A stretch of 64,000 nt of DNA from Flavobacterium sp. 9R. Lineage in GTDB: Bacteria > Bacteroidota > Bacteroidia > Flavobacteriales > Flavobacteriaceae. Each line of letters starts with the position of its first letter. Position 1 is the stretch's first letter. Under the pieces are notes generated by a model. The model was given only the letters and a program-made list of their open reading frames with translations. It made no database searches and was not told the DNA's origin. This document shows, one piece after another, positions 34,137-43,289 of the stretch. The position numbers were made by a program, and so were the translations under genes. The stretch covers positions 1-64,000 of the forward strand of contig NZ_LR733428.1 of the NCBI RefSeq assembly GCF_902506345.1. Reading direction: 5' to 3'.

Positions 34137-35858
34137 ATGATGAATTGTATTTTACATTGCTTAAAAAACAATCAAAATCAAAACTTTGAGTTAAACCAAG
34201 GTGACTGTATCGATGAAACTGATAATTTTTCTTTTTACTTAGAAAGTGATTCCGATTGTGGTGACGTAAGAATTGACATCACAGATATACCTTTTAAACT
34301 TAATAGGCTGACTGAAATTAAACATAAATATATTTATGTACTTGATTACAATTCTCTTCAAGATTATTTTCAAAGCCAAAAATTTAGAATTGATAGTTAT
34401 AGTAAAGAAATTTATTGTAGTGCACTCCAAAAAAAAATCTGGTTTTATAGATTATTTGTTAACTATCCTATTGGTCGCTGCGACATTCTGTTAATTGAGA
34501 ATACAACCGAAAGAATAATACAATCTTTTAGTTTGAATATTAATTCATCAAAAATAAATGAGATAGAGTTCGATTCGTTAGTTAAATATATTGAATCAAA
34601 AAGAACAAAAATATGGACAAAACATTCCTTATTAAAGCATACAGCAGCTCCATTGAATGCAGATGATAAAATAGAATGGCTACTTAATTTTTGCGAAAAT
34701 TTTGTTAATGATTTAAAAAACGAACATCTTCATTTTTTTAGTTTCGATAAAATTAAAATTATCAAGCAAAAAAATGAAATTGTAAACTATACAGCAGAAA
34801 TAAATATATCAGATGAATCATTATTTTGGCTAATAAATAACTTAGACACTTTATATCCATCCACATCCTACGATGTAAATAAAATAATAATAAATAATAG
34901 ACTCTTTGCTCCTTTAGAAATACTCTCAAATGAACTTGAAGAAAGTACTGACACAAACGAAAATCAAATAATACACGGTTTTTTAACTGAGTTAAAACTT
35001 TTCTTAAATCAAATTAAAGACTCTTTTGAAGAGAATATTAAAAATTGTTCCAAAGTTACTTTCGACGGTCGCTTAAATTTCTATTCTTACAAAAGAAGTC
35101 TAAAACGTTTGCAAGACATAATTGAAAACATAATTGAAGTTAAATTTTATTTAGACAGATATATACCTGTAACTAATGAAACTTTAGATTTTATCAATAC
35201 CAACAAAATAGAATCTAAAGAACATTATAATTTTGTATACAAAAAGCTAATTGAATGGTTACTTTATAAAAACGCTACCTATTCTAAAGATAAAAAACTA
35301 TTCAAAGGAATAAACAGAATGGATCAACTATTTGAAAAAGCTTGTTTTTACAAGTTAATAGATTCTTTCATAAATTTAGAATATGAAGCTGAAGAAATTA
35401 GTCGAAATGAAGATGGGTTCCCTAATAAAATTAAATTATTTAAAAAAGGTATTGTTCATTATTTGTATTTTGAAACAATACCAAACAAACTTACAACAGT
35501 CCGAAATAATTCTGGAAAGTTAAAACCTGATTTTACTATTGAATTGGAGAATGGTAAATTCATAATTATTGATGCAAAATACAAGAAATTAGACATCATT
35601 AATAGATTTGATTATCCTGATTTAACATTAAAATATCTTCACGGTATAGGAAATAAATCTGGTGGTTTTTTCAATCCTTTAGGATTATTTGTATTATATC
35701 CAGGAATCGAAGATTCAATAGAGTTTTATCAAAATAAGGAATATGATTTAGATAGCGACAACCCTGTATATCCATCAATTGGTAGTATTGGATTAAACTT
35801 TGAAAATGAAAGTCGATTATTAAATAACAGTATTCAGAAACTTCTAGAAGTTAATTAA
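34137..35858 (+). CDS. McrC-like PD-(D/E)xK nuclease (DUF2357-type)
   Basis: In this 573-residue protein the N-terminal ~330 residues are beta-rich then helical, resembling the DUF2357/McrC N-terminal region that contacts the McrB ring. The C-terminal nuclease core reads KPDFTIELENGKFIIIDAKYKK (split here: KPDFTIE with Asp465, then IIDAKYK with Asp479 and Lys481). This is a complete PD-(D/E)xK site, so the nuclease is probably active. Family knowledge says McrC-type nucleases cut DNA when their NTPase partner finds modified or otherwise marked sites. The start codon lies 10 bases after the McrB-like stop, so the two are one operon. No methyltransferase or specificity gene accompanies them. 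Confidence 0.82.
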   Translation: MMNCILHCLKNNQNQNFELNQGDCIDETDNFSFYLESDSDCGDVRIDITDIPFKLNRLTEIKHKYIYVLDYNSLQDYFQSQKFRIDSYSKEIYCSALQKKIWFYRLFVNYPIGRCDILLIENTTERIIQSFSLNINSSKINEIEFDSLVKYIESKRTKIWTKHSLLKHTAAPLNADDKIEWLLNFCENFVNDLKNEHLHFFSFDKIKIIKQKNEIVNYTAEINISDESLFWLINNLDTLYPSTSYDVNKIIINNRLFAPLEILSNELEESTDTNENQIIHGFLTELKLFLNQIKDSFEENIKNCSKVTFDGRLNFYSYKRSLKRLQDIIENIIEVKFYLDRYIPVTNETLDFINTNKIESKEHYNFVYKKLIEWLLYKNATYSKDKKLFKGINRMDQLFEKACFYKLIDSFINLEYEAEEISRNEDGFPNKIKLFKKGIVHYLYFETIPNKLTTVRNNSGKLKPDFTIELENGKFIIIDAKYKKLDIINRFDYPDLTLKYLHGIGNKSGGFFNPLGLFVLYPGIEDSIEFYQNKEYDLDSDNPVYPSIGSIGLNFENESRLLNNSIQKLLEVN

Positions 35859-35896
35859 TTTAACATAATATTGATTTAAAACTCTAATCAAAGCAT

Positions 35897-35963
35897 ACCT
35901 GAGGAAATCATTAAAGTAAAAAAGAGCTATACAGGAGAATTTTTGAAAAAAGAATTGGTATAA
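35897..35963 (+). pseudogene. Orphan uvrA 3' fragment, right copy of the direct repeat
   Basis: The fragment reads in frame as [20 protein letters not shown] followed by V and a TAA stop, matching the end of UvrA. Against the copy in uvrA it has three substitutions in 61 bases, all synonymous (AGT/AGC, TTA/TTG, AAG/AAA), and then a different last codon. It has no start codon and cannot be expressed alone. It is either the original uvrA tail left behind or a tail carried in by the island. Confidence 0.9.
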
Positions 35964-36044
35964 TTCCCCTCAACAACAGAAAAGAACAAGAACATAATAA
36001 TAACAGATTTTTATCCGTTGAAAAAATAATAAAATTGAAAGCAT

Positions 36045-36773
36045 ATGAAATTAGAAGATTTTGATAACGACGAAGACAAAGTGATTCAAGACAAATTGAA
36101 ACGCAAAACTTGGAATGAAATTCGTACGAATGATAGCTGGGCGATTTTCAAAATTATGTCCGAATTCGTAAATGGATACGAAACAATGAGTAGAATTGGG
36201 CCTTGTGTGACTATTTTTGGTTCGGCACGTTTAAAACCTGACACCCCTTACTATTTATTGGCTGAGAAAATTGCTTATAAAGTTAGCAAAGCTGGTTACG
36301 GCATCATCACAGGTGGTGGACCTGGAATTATGGAGGCTGGAAACAAGGGTGCTCATTTAGGTGGAGGTACTTCAGTAGGATTGAATATAGAATTGCCTTT
36401 TGAACAACATTTCAATCCTTATATTGACCACGATAAGAACCTGAATTTTGACTATTTCTTCGTGCGCAAAGTAATGTTTGTGAAATATTCGCAAGGATTT
36501 ATTGTGATGCCAGGTGGTTTTGGTACAATGGATGAACTATTCGAAGCTATTACATTGATTCAGACTAAAAAGATTGGAAAGTTCCCAATCATTTTGGTAG
36601 GAACTAGTTTCTGGTCGGGTTTGATAGATTGGATTAAAAGTGTATTGGTGGAAAGAGAACATACCATTAGCGAAGATGATTTGGACTTATTCAAACTCGT
36701 GGATACCGAAGATGAAGTCCTAGATGTATTGGATAAGTTTTATAAGAAGTATGATTTGAGTCCAAATTTTTAA
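36045..36773 (+). CDS. LOG-family protein (TIGR00730)
   Basis: The 242-residue Rossmann-fold protein has both hallmarks of the LOG/YgdH family: the nucleotide-binding GGGPGIMEAGNKGA and PGGFGTMDELFEAI. LOG proteins hydrolyse the N-glycosidic bond of (cytokinin) nucleoside monophosphates, releasing the base and ribose-5-phosphate; in bacteria the natural substrate may be AMP or another nucleotide. Before the island inserted, this gene would have been the direct downstream neighbour of uvrA. A strong hairpin follows. Confidence 0.9.
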   Translation: MKLEDFDNDEDKVIQDKLKRKTWNEIRTNDSWAIFKIMSEFVNGYETMSRIGPCVTIFGSARLKPDTPYYLLAEKIAYKVSKAGYGIITGGGPGIMEAGNKGAHLGGGTSVGLNIELPFEQHFNPYIDHDKNLNFDYFFVRKVMFVKYSQGFIVMPGGFGTMDELFEAITLIQTKKIGKFPIILVGTSFWSGLIDWIKSVLVEREHTISEDDLDLFKLVDTEDEVLDVLDKFYKKYDLSPNF

Positions 36774-36776
36774 TAG

Positions 36777-36806
36777 AAAAACTGTCCTGTCGGACAGTTT
36801 TTTTTT
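36777..36806 (+). terminator. Terminator after the LOG-family gene
   Basis: AAAAACTGTCC pairs with GGACAGTTTTT around TGTC, followed by T. Confidence 0.92.
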
Positions 36807-36906
36807 ACAATTAGTAGTTCGTTTCAAGGAGAATATGTATTTTTATGTGGAAGAGTTAGATTTTTGTTTTGAAATGAAACCAAGAAAGCTAAATGTTTAT
36901 CTTTAG

Positions 36907-36970
36907 CCCCGATAGTAGCGGCATCCTTTGTTTTTTTCTTTAAAAAAACAAAGATATAGCGGATAGCGGG
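36907..36970 (+). repeat. Dispersed ~65 bp repeat, copy B
   Basis: Nearly identical to the 17171 copy: CCCCGATAGTAGCGGCATCC, CTTTG-T(n), A(n)-CAAAG, GATATAGCGGATAGCGGG. It lies in the 293-base gap between the LOG gene and the next gene; the rest of the gap holds the terminator and no visible gene. Confidence 0.82.
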
Positions 36971-37066
36971 ACGTTGTTTCCTGAAAAGCCTATTCTTTCT
37001 GCTTCAAAAAAAAGCAACTCTATTTTAATTGAATGTAAGTTTACCCCTAAATCCAAAAGCTGTTTG

Positions 37067-39895
37067 ATGCGCCAATCTACTTGTTTATTTTTTTTGTTAC
37101 TGTTGTTCTTCTCTTTTTCTGCAAAAGGGCAACATCAGACAAATCTTAAAGCCACAGTAAATTGGACTACTAAATCACTTTATGTAGAGCAAGAAATCAA
37201 TTTTAATAATGATAGTGACGACACCTTAAAAACGATTGTTTTGAACGATTGGAACCACGCTTACTCTGACCTATCGACTCCGCTTAGCAAACGTTTTTCT
37301 GATGAATTTTATCGCGGTTTTCATTTGTCTAAAAAAGAAGAACGAGGCGGGACTTTTAATTTAAGTATTCGAGATAGAGAACAACAAGAGTTGCTTTGGG
37401 AACGTTTGAATAAAAAGCCGGATGTCATTGAAATACAATTAAAAAAACCACTACTTCCCGGCGAAAACCTTACAATTCAACTTAATTATTTGGCAAAAAT
37501 ACCAAGTGATAGATTTACCGGTATTGGCTATTCTGCCAAAAAAATGAACCTTAAAAATTGGTTTTTGTCGCCAGCTCGATATGAAAATCAAGCCTTTACA
37601 AAGAACAGTAATGCAAACTTAGAAGACATTGCGAACGCATTAAGCTCCTTTGAAGTTACGCTAAAAGTTCCTCTAAATTATGCTGTGACTACAGACTTGA
37701 TAGCAACAAAAAAAGAATCAGATAGCAACGCTACAACTTATTCTTTGAGTGGCAATAATAGAACTGATTTTAGTCTTTTTGTTGAGGAAAAAAACAGCTT
37801 TACAAACTATAAAAGTGACCTTATTGACATACACACAAACCTAAAAGATAATGCTATTGACCCTATTCAAAAAGCAATTATTATTGATAGAATTGTACAT
37901 TTTGCAAAAAATGAAATAGGCTTGTATCCACATACTAAAATTACGGTTAGCCAATCTGATTATGAACACAATCAGTTTTATGGATTGAATCAGTTACCCT
38001 CTTTTTTGAGTCCATTTAGCAATGAATTTATATTTGAATTGCAGTTTTTGAAAACTTTTTTGAATAATTATTTAAAGAACACTTTGCGATTAGACCCCAG
38101 AAAAGACAATTGGATTTATGATGGTATACAAATTTATACTATGATGAATTATATTGATACTTACCATCCTGATAGCAAAATGTTTGGAACCATAAGTAAG
38201 ATAAGAGTATTAAAAAGTTACAATCTATTTAATCTCGATTTTAATGACCAATACAGCTACTTCTATATGCTAATGGCAAGAAAAAATCTAGACCAACCAC
38301 TAGGTGACCCAAAAAATACTTTAATAAAATTCAATGAACAAATTGCAAGTAAATACAGAGCTGGATTGAGTTTTAAGTACTTGAATAATTATTTAAAAGA
38401 AGCAACTGTACCTAAAAGCATATTGGCTTTTTATGATTTAAATCAAAGAAAACAAACCAATGATGATGATTTAATAAGCATTCTTAAATCGAATACAACA
38501 AAAAACATTGACTGGTTTTTTGAGACAATCATTAACTCCAGAAAATTACTTGATTTTAAGATTGATTTAGTAAGCAAAACAAAAGACAGTATTCGTTTTT
38601 CTATCAAAAACAAGACAAATGTTTTTGTACCTGTACCAATTTATGGGACCAAAAAAGGAAACATCGTTTTTAGCAAATGGTTAGACATCCCGAAAAATCC
38701 AGATACTATTTACAGTATCCCAAGAGAAAATGCCGAGAAAATAATTTTGAACTTAAACAATGAAGTTCCCGAATTTAACTTAAGAAATAATTGGAGAAAA
38801 TTGAATGGTTTTTTTCCAAATAATCGCCCTTTAAAGTTTGTATTTCTAAAAGACCTAGAAGACCCGTATTACAATCAAGTGTTGTATACTCCAGTATTAG
38901 GATTTAATGTATATGATGGTTTTTCTCCTGGCATACGTTTTCATAACAAAACGATTTTAAACAAGCCATTTACATTCGATATGAGTCCGATGTATTCCTT
39001 AAAAGCAAAGACTTTTTCGGGTTCTGGATTTTTTGTAGTGAATGAAAACTATCGAGAAAGTAGGTTGTACAATGTTCGCTATTCGCTTGGAGCATCCTAC
39101 TTTCATTATGCTCCCGACGCTACCTACCTACGACTCAATCCAATGATACAAATGCAAATTAGAAGCAGGGATTTTAGAGACAATCGGAAGCAACTTTTAG
39201 TATTTCGGCATGTTATGGTCGATAGAGAGAAAAGCGCGATTGTCGTGGATAATTCTATGCTAAACTATTCGGTTTTTAATGCCAGATACATCAATTCAAA
39301 AACTGAAATAACCAATCATTTGAGTTTTTCAACAGATTTACAATTGGCAAAAGAATTTGGTAAAACATCTGTAGAGATTGATTACCGAAAATTGTTTCGG
39401 GGCAATCGACAACTGAATTTAAGATTGTTCATTGGGCGTTTTTTGTATAATACTTCTACAGGTACAGATTTTTTCAGCTACGCACTAGACCGCCCAACGG
39501 ATTATTTGTTTGATTACAACTATTACGGACGTTCAGAAAGTACCGGATTTTTTAGCAGACAATTTATCTTGGCCGAAGGAGGATTTAAATCAAAACTCAA
39601 CACACCTTATGCCAACCAATGGTTGACTACTTTTAATGCAAGCTTCAATATATGGAATTGGATTGAACTTTATGGTGATGCTGGTTTTGTTAAAAATAAA
39701 GGTACACAAGCACAATTTGTTTATGATAGTGGCGTTAGACTGAATCTATTAACTGATTATTTTGAACTCTATTTTCCAGTTCGTTCAAGTAATGGTTGGG
39801 AAATTTCTCAAAGAAATTATAATCAAAAAATTCGCTTTGTCGTTACATTTGACCCAAGTAAACTAATCAATCTTTTTACAAGAAAATGGTTTTAA
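37067..39895 (+). CDS. Inactive M1-type peptidase fused to an outer-membrane beta-barrel
   Basis: With the ATG at 37067 the product has 942 residues and a signal peptide (MRQSTCLFFLLLLFFSFSAK). The open frame before that ATG runs into the dispersed repeat and is not coding. Residues ~30-420 follow the aminopeptidase N (M1) layout, but the zinc site HExxH is replaced by FELQF (near 322-326) and the third ligand Glu by Asp in WIYDG. It should therefore not be a metallopeptidase. Residues ~600-942 show alternating beta strands with many aromatic residues and end in Phe, as in outer-membrane barrels. The peptidase-like part probably acts as a periplasmic binding or folding module attached to the barrel. 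Confidence 0.75.
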   Translation: MRQSTCLFFLLLLFFSFSAKGQHQTNLKATVNWTTKSLYVEQEINFNNDSDDTLKTIVLNDWNHAYSDLSTPLSKRFSDEFYRGFHLSKKEERGGTFNLSIRDREQQELLWERLNKKPDVIEIQLKKPLLPGENLTIQLNYLAKIPSDRFTGIGYSAKKMNLKNWFLSPARYENQAFTKNSNANLEDIANALSSFEVTLKVPLNYAVTTDLIATKKESDSNATTYSLSGNNRTDFSLFVEEKNSFTNYKSDLIDIHTNLKDNAIDPIQKAIIIDRIVHFAKNEIGLYPHTKITVSQSDYEHNQFYGLNQLPSFLSPFSNEFIFELQFLKTFLNNYLKNTLRLDPRKDNWIYDGIQIYTMMNYIDTYHPDSKMFGTISKIRVLKSYNLFNLDFNDQYSYFYMLMARKNLDQPLGDPKNTLIKFNEQIASKYRAGLSFKYLNNYLKEATVPKSILAFYDLNQRKQTNDDDLISILKSNTTKNIDWFFETIINSRKLLDFKIDLVSKTKDSIRFSIKNKTNVFVPVPIYGTKKGNIVFSKWLDIPKNPDTIYSIPRENAEKIILNLNNEVPEFNLRNNWRKLNGFFPNNRPLKFVFLKDLEDPYYNQVLYTPVLGFNVYDGFSPGIRFHNKTILNKPFTFDMSPMYSLKAKTFSGSGFFVVNENYRESRLYNVRYSLGASYFHYAPDATYLRLNPMIQMQIRSRDFRDNRKQLLVFRHVMVDREKSAIVVDNSMLNYSVFNARYINSKTEITNHLSFSTDLQLAKEFGKTSVEIDYRKLFRGNRQLNLRLFIGRFLYNTSTGTDFFSYALDRPTDYLFDYNYYGRSESTGFFSRQFILAEGGFKSKLNTPYANQWLTTFNASFNIWNWIELYGDAGFVKNKGTQAQFVYDSGVRLNLLTDYFELYFPVRSSNGWEISQRNYNQKIRFVVTFDPSKLINLFTRKWF

Positions 39896-39918
39896 AAACA
39901 CTTAAAAACCAACAATAA

Positions 39919-39935
39919 AATAGTAATTTACTATT
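39919..39935 (+). terminator. Weak AT-rich palindrome, possible terminator
   Basis: AATAGTAA and TTACTATT pair around a single base and are followed by ATTTTAA. It is a weak stem but in the expected place. The rest of the AT-rich gap 39896-40050 shows nothing else. Confidence 0.35.
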
Positions 39936-40050
39936 ATTTTAATAAAATAACGAATAATTAAATAATTTAAAACCCTTAAAAAACGGTTTTGATTGAAAAT
40001 AATTTAATTTTATTTTATCTAACGAATTATGAAAATCACTTGTTTTTAAG

Positions 40051-40058
40051 TAAGTTTG
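40051..40058 (+). promoter_or_regulatory. -7 box of the E1 gene
   Basis: TAAGTTTG matches TAnnTTTG. It overlaps an in-frame TTG at 40056, which therefore cannot be the start; the ATG at 40083 is used. Confidence 0.5.
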
Positions 40059-40082
40059 CATAAAATTACTATCTACTACACC

Positions 40083-42491
40083 ATGGTAAAAGAACAACAC
40101 AACACTACTTTAACTTTTGAAGATTTTAAAACAGAAGTTATAAACGATTACAAATTAGCCATTACCAGTCGCGAATGTAGCCTTTTAGGACGTAAAGAAG
40201 TACTTACCGGGAAAGCTAAGTTTGGTATTTTTGGTGATGGTAAGGAAGTACCACAATTAGCAATGGCTAAGGCTTTTCAAAACGGAGATTTCCGTTCAGG
40301 TTATTACAGAGACCAAACTTTCATGATGGCTATAGGCGAATTAACTCCGGTTCAATTTTTTGCTGGATTATACGGTCATACAGACTTGAACCACGACCCT
40401 ATGTCGGCAGGAAGACAAATGGGAGGCCATTTTGTTACACACAGTCTGAACGAGGATGGTAGCTGGAAGAACCTAACACAACAAAAAAATTCAAGTGCCG
40501 ATATTTCACCAACAGCAGGGCAAATGCCAAGACTGTTAGGATTAGCACAAGCTTCAAAAATATACAGAAACATACCTGAGATAAGTAACGCTTCTAATTT
40601 TTCTAAAAACGGAAACGAAATTGCTTGGGGAACAATTGGTAATGCAAGTACCTCTGAAGGTTTGTTTTTTGAAACCATCAATGCTGCTGGAGTACTACAA
40701 GTTCCTATGGTAATGAGTGTTTGGGATGACGAATATGGAATTTCTGTCCACGCCAAATACCAAACTACAAAAGAAAACATTTCGGAAATTCTAAAAGGGT
40801 ACCAAAGAGACGAAAAAAATAACGGTTACGAAATTTTTAGAGTAAAAGGCTGGGACTATGCAGAATTGATTGCTACTTACGAAAAAGCAGCAGCTATAGC
40901 ACGCGAAGAGCACGTTCCTGTTTTAATCCACGTACAACAACTTACACAACCTCAAGGTCATTCTACATCAGGCTCTCATGAACGCTATAAAAACAGCGAC
41001 AGATTGGCTTGGGAAAAAGAATATGACTGTTTACGTCAAATGCGTTTATGGATGATTGCAATTAATATTGCTTCTCCAGAAGAATTAGACGTGATTGATG
41101 CAGAAGCAAAAAAAGAGGTTTTAGAAGCCAAAAAAGAAGCTTGGAATAACTTCATTCAACCAATAATTAATGAACAAAAAGAGCTAATTAATTTATTAGA
41201 ACAATTAGCACCTTCAAGCATCAATAAAGATTTTATCGTAAAACATATTGCTGATTTAAAAGCCATTAAAAACCCATTAAAAAAGGAAATTTTAATTGCA
41301 GCTAGAAAATCATTGCGATTGCTAATCAATCAAAAAGGACACACTGAATTAGCTCAATGGATATCAGCTTACATCAATAAAACGCAACCAAAATTCAGTA
41401 GCAATCTTCACTCTGAATCAAAATTCAATGTTCAATCAGTAGAAAAAATAGCGCCAACGTATAACGAAAATGCGTCTGCTGATACTGACGGAAGAATGAT
41501 TTTACGTGACAACTTTGACGCTCTTTTCAACAAATATCCTGAAGTTTTAATTTTTGGAGAAGATGCCGGGACTATTGGTGATGTAAACCAAGGATTGGAA
41601 GGTATGCAAGAAAAATATGGAGAATTACGTGTTGCCGATACAGGTATTCGTGAAGCTACCATACTTGGCCAAGGGATTGGTATGGCGTTAAGAGGATTAC
41701 GTCCTATCGCAGAAATTCAATACTTAGATTACTTATTGTATGCTATTCAAATCATGAGTGATGACTTGGCTACATTGCAATACCGTACCGTTGGAAAACA
41801 GAAAGCACCACTTATTGTTCGTACTCGTGGTCATCGTTTAGAAGGAATTTGGCATTCTGGCTCTCCAATGGGAATGATTATCAATGCTGTTAGAGGAATG
41901 CATGTATTGGTTCCTAGAAATATGACACAAGCTGCTGGATTTTACAACTCACTCTTAGAATGTGACGAACCGGCTTTAGTGATTGAATGCTTAAATGGTT
42001 ACCGCTTGAAAGAAGTAGCTCCAACTAATTATGGTGAATTCAAAACACCAATTGGAGTTGTTGAAACACTGAAAGAAGGAACAGACATCACTTTGGTATC
42101 TTACGGTTCAACTTTGCGTTTGGTACAACAAGCCGCTAACGAACTTTTAGAAGTGGGAATCAATTGCGAAGTTATCGATGTGCAGTCATTACTTCCTTTT
42201 GACTTGAATCATGATATTGTAAAAAGTTTAGCTAAAACGAATCGCCTTTTAGTCATCGACGAAGATGTTCCTGGTGGTGCTTCGGCTTATCTTTTACAAC
42301 AAATTACAGAAATTCAAGATGGTTACAAATACTTAGACAGCAAGCCTGAAACACTTACTGCCAAAGCACATCGCCCAGCTTATGGAACCGATGGAGATTA
42401 TTTTTCAAAACCATCTGCTGAGGATATTTTCGAAAAAGTGTACAGTATGATGCACGAAAGTAATCCTGCTAAATTTCCTAGTTTATACTAA
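40083..42491 (+). CDS. Alpha/beta-fused E1 of a 2-oxoacid dehydrogenase complex
   Basis: This 802-residue thiamine-diphosphate enzyme is fused from E1 alpha (about 1-400; GNASTSEGLFFETINAAG holds the ThDP motif region) and E1 beta (about 460-802; LIFGEDAGTIGDVNQGLEG and GVGLRP-like GMALRGLRPIAEI). Single-chain E1 proteins of this layout are usual in Bacteroidota and are annotated as branched-chain 2-oxoisovalerate or pyruvate-like dehydrogenase E1. It decarboxylates a 2-oxoacid and passes the acyl group to E2. E2 and E3 genes are not nearby. It is monocistronic between an AT-rich promoter region and a strong hairpin. Confidence 0.9.
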   Translation: MVKEQHNTTLTFEDFKTEVINDYKLAITSRECSLLGRKEVLTGKAKFGIFGDGKEVPQLAMAKAFQNGDFRSGYYRDQTFMMAIGELTPVQFFAGLYGHTDLNHDPMSAGRQMGGHFVTHSLNEDGSWKNLTQQKNSSADISPTAGQMPRLLGLAQASKIYRNIPEISNASNFSKNGNEIAWGTIGNASTSEGLFFETINAAGVLQVPMVMSVWDDEYGISVHAKYQTTKENISEILKGYQRDEKNNGYEIFRVKGWDYAELIATYEKAAAIAREEHVPVLIHVQQLTQPQGHSTSGSHERYKNSDRLAWEKEYDCLRQMRLWMIAINIASPEELDVIDAEAKKEVLEAKKEAWNNFIQPIINEQKELINLLEQLAPSSINKDFIVKHIADLKAIKNPLKKEILIAARKSLRLLINQKGHTELAQWISAYINKTQPKFSSNLHSESKFNVQSVEKIAPTYNENASADTDGRMILRDNFDALFNKYPEVLIFGEDAGTIGDVNQGLEGMQEKYGELRVADTGIREATILGQGIGMALRGLRPIAEIQYLDYLLYAIQIMSDDLATLQYRTVGKQKAPLIVRTRGHRLEGIWHSGSPMGMIINAVRGMHVLVPRNMTQAAGFYNSLLECDEPALVIECLNGYRLKEVAPTNYGEFKTPIGVVETLKEGTDITLVSYGSTLRLVQQAANELLEVGINCEVIDVQSLLPFDLNHDIVKSLAKTNRLLVIDEDVPGGASAYLLQQITEIQDGYKYLDSKPETLTAKAHRPAYGTDGDYFSKPSAEDIFEKVYSMMHESNPAKFPSLY

Positions 42492-42508
42492 AAAATAAAC
42501 ACTTATAA

Positions 42509-42545
42509 AAAAATGCCGTTTCGAATAGGAACGGCATTTTTATTT
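42509..42545 (+). terminator. Terminator after the E1 gene
   Basis: AAAATGCCGTT (42510-42520) pairs with AACGGCATTTT (42530-42540) around a 9-base loop. Confidence 0.92.
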
Positions 42546-42606
42546 ATGAAATAAACATTTTGTTATATACTTTTTTTATTACTTTTAAAATTCAATAAAA
42601 AAAGGA

Positions 42607-43287
42607 ATGACCTCACTTGAACAAGTACTACAAAAACTCGAAGGAATAAAAGTAATTGCTCCAGCAGTCCCTTATTCTTCCTATGTTGCCTTAGATTTAT
42701 CTATTCACAATCAAGAATTAACAAACTATAATCTAACTACTTCTGTCGGTTTTGAAAATTATATCGAAAACTATTTAAAGGAAAATCAAGCTAACATCGC
42801 TTATGGCGGATATAACGAAACAAGAAACTTATATAAAAGAAGCCACGTGTTCAATACTTCAGAGGAAGAGGAACGCAATATACACATTGGATTAGATTTA
42901 TGGACAACTGCTAATACCCCTATTCTAGCTGCGTTAGATGGAAAAATTCACAGCTTTCAATTCAATAATCAATTAGGAGATTACGGCCCAACTATTATTC
43001 TAGAACATCAAATTGACGACCACCATTTCTACACTTTATACGGACACTTGTCCCTAGAGAGCATTCAAAACCTTTCCAAAGGACAAATTGTAAAAAAAGG
43101 AGAACAAATAGCCACATTAGGAAAAGCAAGCGTAAATGGCGACTATGCACCTCATTTGCATTTCCAAATCATAAAAGATATTCAGGATAAAGAAGGTGAT
43201 TATCCAGGAGTATGTAGTCAAAGTATGCTTTCTTTTTATTTATCCAATTGTCCAGACCCTAATTTATTATTAAAAATCAACTCATAA
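42607..43287 (+). CDS. M23-family metallopeptidase
   Basis: The 226-residue protein carries the lysostaphin-type zinc motifs HIGLD (His93, Asp97) and HLHF (His183, His185), with YGHLSLES between them. M23 enzymes cut peptidoglycan cross-bridges. It lacks a recognisable signal peptide or SH3/LysM domain, unusual for a wall hydrolase. It may act in the cytoplasm, be exported another way, or have another peptide substrate. The 2-base gap to the next gene indicates a two-gene operon with the NTF2-like protein. Confidence 0.88.
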   Translation: MTSLEQVLQKLEGIKVIAPAVPYSSYVALDLSIHNQELTNYNLTTSVGFENYIENYLKENQANIAYGGYNETRNLYKRSHVFNTSEEEERNIHIGLDLWTTANTPILAALDGKIHSFQFNNQLGDYGPTIILEHQIDDHHFYTLYGHLSLESIQNLSKGQIVKKGEQIATLGKASVNGDYAPHLHFQIIKDIQDKEGDYPGVCSQSMLSFYLSNCPDPNLLLKINS

Positions 43288-43289
43288 TC

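Noticed and set aside
31649..35896. The cassette as a prophage or conjugative element
   Set aside because: Only two genes are present and neither is an integrase, relaxase or structural protein. The imperfect gene-end repeats fit recombination-mediated acquisition better.
36974..37066. An N-terminal extension of the M1-like barrel protein
   Set aside because: The extra 31 codons overlap the right end of the dispersed repeat, and the signal peptide begins exactly at the ATG at 37067.
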